From Saprospiraceae bacterium (lineage in GTDB: Bacteria; Bacteroidota; Bacteroidia; Chitinophagales; Saprospiraceae): a stretch of 38,436 bases of DNA. Of this stretch, positions 33,877 to 38,436 are shown piece after piece (the stretch's first letter is position 1; every line of letters begins with the position of its first letter). Both the position numbers and the translations under genes were made by a program. The notes below the pieces were generated by a model. The model was given only the letters and a program-made list of their open reading frames with translations, was not told the origin of the DNA and made no database searches. The DNA lies in the NCBI GenBank assembly GCA_020630735.1, contig JAHDIP010000030.1:1-38436 (forward strand), read 5' to 3'.

Positions 33877-34929
33877 ATGTCAAAAAAACTACCTTTATTT
33901 GTAAGCTTTCTATTTTTTGTATGTCTGACTAATGCACAAGTTGGTGGTGACAATGTATACGAATTTTTAAATCTTTCTCCTTCTGCTCGAACGACAGGTC
34001 TAGGAGGGAATCTCATTACAGTAAAAGACGATGACATAGCGCTTGCTTTTGCAAATCCTTCGGTGCTTAATTCGACAATGCACCATCAGTTATCATTCAA
34101 TCACAATATCAATGTTGCAGGTATTGGAAATGGATATGTTGCTTATGGCTATCATTTTGATGAATGGAAAACAACCTTTCAAGGTGGACTGAAATACATA
34201 TCTTATGGCGAGTTTGATGCAGCTAATGAATTTGGACAACAAGAGGGAACCTTCAAAGCTTCTGAGTATGCTTTAACAATTGGTGCAGGCTACCAACTCT
34301 ATGATAAAGTTTCGATAGGTACGAATATCAAGTATATTATTTCACAGTTAGAGTCCTATACATCCAACGGTTTGACGGGCGATATTGCTGCATTTTATCA
34401 AGACACCTCTAGTCGTTTTTCGGCGACATTAGTATTGAAAAATATCGGAGGTCAATTGACAACTTACCGTGCAGGCAATAACGAACCGATTCCTTATGAA
34501 GTTCAATTTGGTATCTCAAAACGCCTACGATATTTACCTTTCCGTTTATCTATAATCGTTCATAATTTACAGCGTTGGAATATTTTATATGATGACCCTG
34601 ATGCCGTAGACAATACTTTTTTCTTAGGCGAAGAACCTACACAGACGGATGAGGGTAATGAGTTTGTCCAAAACTTGTTTCGACACTTTATTTTTAATGG
34701 AGAGTTTTTACTGGGCAAAAAAGATAATTTCAGAATGCGAATAGGGTACAATCATTTTCAACGTAGTGATCTTTCTGTTGCTAACTTCCGAAACCTTGCT
34801 GGTTTTACAATGGGCTTAGGCTTAAAAATTAATCGCTTTAGAATTGACTACGGTCGCAACTTTTATCATCTAGCAGGAAGCCAAAATCATTTTAGTATTT
34901 CTACAAATTTTAGAGAATTTAAACGATAA
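33877..34929 (+). CDS. porQ: Type IX secretion system protein PorQ
   Basis: 350 aa. A signal peptide ends at about TNAQ (residue 21), followed by the PorQ opening VYEFLNLSPSARTTGLGGNLI and DDDIALAFANPSVLN. The body is a predicted outer-membrane beta-barrel of the PorV/PorQ (FadL-like) type and ends with an aromatic strand (FSISTNFREF). In Porphyromonas PorQ is part of the attachment complex with PorU, PorV and PorZ that processes and anchors cargo at the surface. Its presence matches the two predicted T9SS substrates here. Its stop lies 3 bp from the stop of the convergent glycosyltransferase gene. Confidence 0.9.
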   Translation: MSKKLPLFVSFLFFVCLTNAQVGGDNVYEFLNLSPSARTTGLGGNLITVKDDDIALAFANPSVLNSTMHHQLSFNHNINVAGIGNGYVAYGYHFDEWKTTFQGGLKYISYGEFDAANEFGQQEGTFKASEYALTIGAGYQLYDKVSIGTNIKYIISQLESYTSNGLTGDIAAFYQDTSSRFSATLVLKNIGGQLTTYRAGNNEPIPYEVQFGISKRLRYLPFRLSIIVHNLQRWNILYDDPDAVDNTFFLGEEPTQTDEGNEFVQNLFRHFIFNGEFLLGKKDNFRMRIGYNHFQRSDLSVANFRNLAGFTMGLGLKINRFRIDYGRNFYHLAGSQNHFSISTNFREFKR

Positions 34930-34932
34930 CTT

Positions 34933-36489
34933 TTACCTCCTTCTGAACGTATCAAAAACAGGTTGAACTCGTTCTGTCCAAAAATCGCTAAAGTCGGAAC
35001 GTTCATTTTGACAAAGATAAATTTGAGTGCCTTGTTCTCTAGCATAGGGATGCTCGATTGTTCCTACAATTTTTATATCATTGAAAATCGCTCTAATATC
35101 GTCGCCCAATTCATCATTGACATAAATTAAGGTATTGATGTTATCGTCTATTTTTTCGGGTGCCCAAAGACGATAAGTATCACTAAACGAAATAACAGGT
35201 GGTAGCTTATATTTTTTTCCAAAATGCATTACTGCTCCTGCTTGGCCATAATTTTCACAGTAGATCATACATTGCTTTTTGTTAGCAACTTGTTGATAAG
35301 CCAAGCCTACTTTCTCTCCAAACTCTTCCCAACCGAACATATCGGCATAGTCTTGTGGTAAAGCGTGAACTTGCCCATCTTCCCAGCGCATTGGCGATTC
35401 TAATTTTACTTTATGGATGAGAAACTGACAGTAAGACGCAAATTGATCTGCACTCAAAAAGGTAATACTTAAAGGCAAAACTAAAGAGGATACAAGAAAG
35501 ATATAAACTACTAAAGTTCCTTTAAGAATGTTCTTCTTAGCACCAATGATTTGTTCTAAATAATAAGCACCTGCAGCTATAGTAATCGGAAAAATACCTA
35601 AGGTGTAATAGCTCTTTCCGCTCAATACTAAAAACAAAAAGATAACACTAATAAAAATCCACCCAAGTAAACGAACGTTTTTTCCTGAAGGGGTAAATAA
35701 AAAGATAAGCCCAGCTACCCAAATAGGTATGGCTTGCAAATTCATCAAAAACTGATCAATGATAAAACTAAAGGGATCGACATTCACCAATTGGTTTTCT
35801 TGTAAGCCTTCCATGTGATTTACAACAGGAAAATTATAAGAGTACTGCCACCATAAATTGGGTAAGCAAATACAAACAGCAATTCCTATAGCAGCATAAA
35901 AGTGTTTAGATAAAAATAACTTCCGATAAGAAGTAAAGACTAAACCGACTAAAATTCCAATCACAAAAAAAATGGTCGAATATTTATTCATCATTCCTAA
36001 TCCAACAACAATACCTAGAGCATAGATGTAGTTGATCGATTCCGTTTTCAGATAACGTAAAATCAAAAACGAAAGTAAAGTCCAATAAAAGACTTCGAAA
36101 GGAACAGGGTTGTACATTGAAAATAAACGCAAATAGGCAGGAGATAACATAATGGCTAAACAAGCAATGAGCTGCGCATACTTTTTACCGCCATAGTCTT
36201 TTACCATTAAGCCCGTCATCAAAACGGTGGCAGCACCCAATACAGCAGGAATAAATCGAATGCTAAAAACAGAATCTCCAAAGACTTGGCTGATATAAGC
36301 GAAGAACCCGATCAAAGGAGGATTTGACCAAAAGCCAATATCTAAATGCTTACCCAAAGCCATGTATAAAAATTCATCTCTATGAAAACCGTAAGCACTA
36401 TTAGTTAGTAATCGAATGACTAGACTGATTGCAGTCAAGACTAAGATTAATTCTATACCAGTACACCATTTTTTTTGTGGAGTCTCCAT
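34933..36489 (-). CDS. GT39-type (ArnT/PMT-like) membrane glycosyltransferase
   Basis: 518 aa from the ATG at 36489; the frame is open to a TTG at 36519 but MSFYLKTIKQ adds nothing recognisable. About ten to twelve membrane segments. The first external loop has FHRDEFLYMALGKHLDIGFWSNPPLIGF, with the Asp-Glu pair and PPL motif of the PMT_2/GT39 family, which move a sugar from a polyprenyl-phosphate carrier onto lipid or protein on the periplasmic face. The C-terminal 150 residues form a soluble domain (EDGQVHALPQDYADMFGWEEF...). Acceptor and sugar cannot be told. Convergent with porQ with only 3 bp between stop codons. Confidence 0.85.
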   Translation of the reverse strand: METPQKKWCTGIELILVLTAISLVIRLLTNSAYGFHRDEFLYMALGKHLDIGFWSNPPLIGFFAYISQVFGDSVFSIRFIPAVLGAATVLMTGLMVKDYGGKKYAQLIACLAIMLSPAYLRLFSMYNPVPFEVFYWTLLSFLILRYLKTESINYIYALGIVVGLGMMNKYSTIFFVIGILVGLVFTSYRKLFLSKHFYAAIGIAVCICLPNLWWQYSYNFPVVNHMEGLQENQLVNVDPFSFIIDQFLMNLQAIPIWVAGLIFLFTPSGKNVRLLGWIFISVIFLFLVLSGKSYYTLGIFPITIAAGAYYLEQIIGAKKNILKGTLVVYIFLVSSLVLPLSITFLSADQFASYCQFLIHKVKLESPMRWEDGQVHALPQDYADMFGWEEFGEKVGLAYQQVANKKQCMIYCENYGQAGAVMHFGKKYKLPPVISFSDTYRLWAPEKIDDNINTLIYVNDELGDDIRAIFNDIKIVGTIEHPYAREQGTQIYLCQNERSDFSDFWTERVQPVFDTFRRR

Positions 36490-36782
36490 TTGTTTAATTG
36501 TTTTCAAGTAGAAAGACAATGATATTAAAAAATAGTTGCTTTAGAGAGTACTACTAAAATTATCATTAACACAGCGATTCAATGTTACATTAGTATCACC
36601 TATAATCATAGCCGAATTGGAAAGCAAAATAATTTTCTTACCTTGGCAAAAGAAGGAAATTATTAATTTTAACAAACCTAATAATCTTTAGTCTTGGGCA
36701 CTTTATATCATTTAATACATTGATTGATGTAAACTTATTCTTGTCTTTTATTGATTTATCAAACCTAAAATTATATTTATTG

Positions 36783-38216
36783 ATGAAAAAAATTACCTCT
36801 TATTGTAGTAAGCATCTGTTAAAAATGATGCTTGTTTTTTGTATATACGGAAGTTTAACACTAAATACTTTTGCACAAACTTGTCCACCTGCTGACCTAA
36901 TTATCTCTGAGTATGTAGAAGGAAGTTTTACCAACAAATGTTTGGAAATTTTTAATGGAACAGGTGCTGCTGTAAATCTTGATGGTTACTCTATTTATAT
37001 TTATTCGAATGGAGCAACATCCCCGACAGAGTGGATCGTACTTACTGGTATGTTAGCAGATGGTGATGTACACGTATCTTGTGATGGTGGTTCTGATCAA
37101 GTATTACTTGACCTTGCTGACCAAACTGGATTTTCTGCTTTTAGTGGTGATGATGCTGTAGCCATTGCAAAGAACGGTGTACCAATTGATATTTTCGGAA
37201 ATATTGGTTGTGATCCAGGAAGTGATTGGGTAGACGGAGATGTAGAAACCCGTAATCATACACTTGTCAGAATGCCAACGGTTACCGATGGAATTACGGT
37301 TGATCCAGCAGATTCGCCATGCGATTTTCCAACCTTAGGCACAGAGTGGATGCTTTTAGAACTTGATGACTACAGCAATTTAGGTATGCACACTTTTACA
37401 GCTTGTGATGCCCCTGCTACTTGTGATGTGCCTATGAATGTTACTGCAGCAGTGCTAAGTGGAAATGCTGTTCGTTTAGCTTGGGATGCTGCTGCTAATG
37501 CAGAGCGTTATCGTATTCGTTATAGAGTACCAGGAACAACTTGGACAGAGGTACTTACCGCAGGAACAGAAACGTTTCGTTTTCTAAATGCTTTAACCTT
37601 AAATACCGATTACGAATATCAAATCAAAACATTATGTGCGTCGGGTAATTCCGTATGGTCGCCTACTTATACTTTTGTAACGACTGGTGATGTTTGTGAT
37701 TTTCCAGAGTCAGCTACATCTTTTGGAATAACAGCAACAGGTGCATCTGTAGATTGGCCTGCAGATGCTGCAGATGATAAGTATAAGTTTAAATATAGAA
37801 GCGCAGGAAGTCCTTGGACAGAAATAATCATTACGCCAAATACAACGACTATAACTGGTTTAATGGCAAGCACTAACTACAAGTACAAAATAAAAACAAA
37901 ATGTGCAGGTGGCTGGACACAATGGGGAGCTAAATATGAGTTTACAACAGCAGCTTCATTTGTTGCGAATAATAGATTAGCTTCTAATGATTTACAGTTG
38001 TATCCTAATCCAGCAAGTGATCAACTGACACTAGATTTCGGAAAAGAAATAGAAGGCACCATTCAAATTATGAATGCTAATGGTCGCCAAGTCAGAAGTA
38101 TAAACATCAGTGGTTTTAACCAAACGATAGATGTATCTGATTTGACAACTGGTTTTTATTTCCTATCCATCAATACAGAAAATAATCAACTAATAGAAAA
38201 GTTTATTAAGCAGTAG
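36783..38216 (+). CDS. Secreted lamin-tail / Fn3 protein with T9SS sorting domain
   Basis: 477 aa from the ATG at 36783. An upstream in-frame TTG (36720) was rejected because the ATG begins a proper signal peptide (ending at about NTFA-QT, residue 31). Domains: lamin-tail domain (about 37-190, DLIISEYVEGSFTNKCLEIFN and GYSIYIYSNG), two fibronectin type III domains (about 214-300 and 305-392, YRIRYRVPGTTW and YKFKYRSAGSPW), and a type A T9SS sorting domain (404-477, LQLYPNPASDQLTLDF to LIEKFIKQ). Lamin-tail domains in secreted bacterial proteins often accompany nucleases or adhesins, but no enzyme domain is present. Probably a surface or extracellular binding protein. Followed by a terminator. 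Confidence 0.88.
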   Translation: MKKITSYCSKHLLKMMLVFCIYGSLTLNTFAQTCPPADLIISEYVEGSFTNKCLEIFNGTGAAVNLDGYSIYIYSNGATSPTEWIVLTGMLADGDVHVSCDGGSDQVLLDLADQTGFSAFSGDDAVAIAKNGVPIDIFGNIGCDPGSDWVDGDVETRNHTLVRMPTVTDGITVDPADSPCDFPTLGTEWMLLELDDYSNLGMHTFTACDAPATCDVPMNVTAAVLSGNAVRLAWDAAANAERYRIRYRVPGTTWTEVLTAGTETFRFLNALTLNTDYEYQIKTLCASGNSVWSPTYTFVTTGDVCDFPESATSFGITATGASVDWPADAADDKYKFKYRSAGSPWTEIIITPNTTTITGLMASTNYKYKIKTKCAGGWTQWGAKYEFTTAASFVANNRLASNDLQLYPNPASDQLTLDFGKEIEGTIQIMNANGRQVRSINISGFNQTIDVSDLTTGFYFLSINTENNQLIEKFIKQ

Positions 38217-38239
38217 CTTTATGCTTTAACAGAAAAAAG

Positions 38240-38274
38240 AAATGGGCTGTCTCAATTTTTGCGACAGCCCATTT
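38240..38274. terminator. Bidirectional terminator between the T9SS cargo gene and ileS
   Basis: Arms 38240-38251 (AAATGGGCTGTC) and 38263-38274 form a 12-bp stem with an 11-nt loop. It lies between two convergent genes, 23 bp from the plus-strand stop and 20 bp from the minus-strand stop. Confidence 0.8.
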
Positions 38275-38294
38275 TAAGTTTTATAGATAAAAAT

Positions 38295-38436
38295 CTAAGA
38301 ATTTAATTCCACCAAAATATCAAGGCTCACTTCATCCGTCAATTCAACTTTTTCGCCTTTCACATCTTGCTGAGTCGTGAGTTGAACCGCTAAGGTTTCG
38401 TTGCAGATGTAATCACTAAATTGAGCGATAGCATCA
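38295..38436 (-). CDS. ileS: C-terminus of isoleucyl-tRNA synthetase (partial)
   Basis: Only the last 46 codons and a TAG stop (38295-38297) are in the window; the gene continues past the right edge. The residues include AQFSDYICNETLAVQL, then EKVELTDEVSLDILVELNS at the end. The (D)YIC.ETLAV pattern followed by a short beta-type tail resembles the extreme C-terminus of Bacteroidota-type IleRS. With so little sequence this is a fair but not certain call. Confidence 0.6.
   Translation of the reverse strand, partial: DAIAQFSDYICNETLAVQLTTQQDVKGEKVELTDEVSLDILVELNS

Noticed and set aside
36720-36782. In-frame TTG extension of the lamin-tail protein
   Set aside because: The ATG at 36783 begins a normal signal peptide; the extension would bury it behind 21 extra residues.

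Overview
The window is AT-rich bacterial chromosome from a member of the Bacteroidota, probably a gliding, carotenoid-pigmented marine-type lineage near Saprospiria (the phylum is well supported, the class is a guess). The phylum call rests on gliding genes gldD and gldE, the type IX secretion (T9SS) protein PorQ, two secreted proteins with T9SS C-terminal sorting domains, an RprXY-like two-component system, promoter elements of the form TAnnTTTG, and Bacteroidota-style gene order (mutY-ssb-gldE-gldD; gcvH-vanZ). I see no prophage, CRISPR array, defence island, restriction system or intact insertion sequence. Most of the window is core genome.

Layout. 0.1-5.3 kb (minus strand): a degenerate homoserine-kinase-like pseudokinase, gldD, gldE, ssb, mutY. 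5.3-8.3 kb (minus): response regulator and sensor kinase, then a broken tandem copy of the kinase's sensor half. 8.8-10.2 kb (plus): an exported two-PDZ protein with a T9SS tail. 10.2-13.0 kb (minus): an unrecognised coiled-coil protein and a long-chain acyl-CoA ligase. 13.3-19.8 kb (plus): ribosomal protein S1 with an unusual C-terminal helix-hairpin-helix module, a rhodanese lipoprotein, then a carotenoid operon crtI-crtB-lycopene cyclase. 19.7-22.5 kb (minus): a large AsmA-like protein whose 3' end overlaps the cyclase gene. 22.7 kb: tRNA-Val(UAC). 22.9-27.0 kb (minus): TonB with an extra membrane segment, VanZ-like protein, glycine cleavage H protein, a mitochondrial-type citrate synthase and a small secreted helical protein. 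27.2-34.9 kb (plus): DUF3109 protein, PpiD-like foldase, membrane protein, UDP-glucose dehydrogenase, MORN-repeat lipoprotein, porQ. 34.9-36.5 kb (minus): GT39-type glycosyltransferase. 36.8-38.2 kb (plus): lamin-tail/Fn3/T9SS-tail protein. The right edge holds the 3' end of what looks like ileS on the minus strand.

The most interesting structure outside the genes is a dispersed intergenic repeat of about 105 bp present at least five times (8611-8712, 11154-11258, 12985-13091, 24922-25026, 33061-33135), in both orientations. It has TATAC/GTATA ends, a 5' hairpin, a 3' hairpin and a long internal stem that appears to be kept by compensating changes. Two inverted copies bracket the acyl-CoA ligase gene. 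It could be a MITE-like element or a structured RNA. Other points worth a look are the pseudokinase, the truncated and frameshifted sensor duplicate, the S1 fusion, the N-out TonB, and a palindrome just upstream of the carotenoid operon.

Functional links: GldD, GldE and PorQ belong to the gliding/T9SS machinery, and the PDZ and lamin-tail proteins are probable cargo of that secretion system. The crt genes should give a cyclic carotene from geranylgeranyl diphosphate. All alignments and stems were made by eye.
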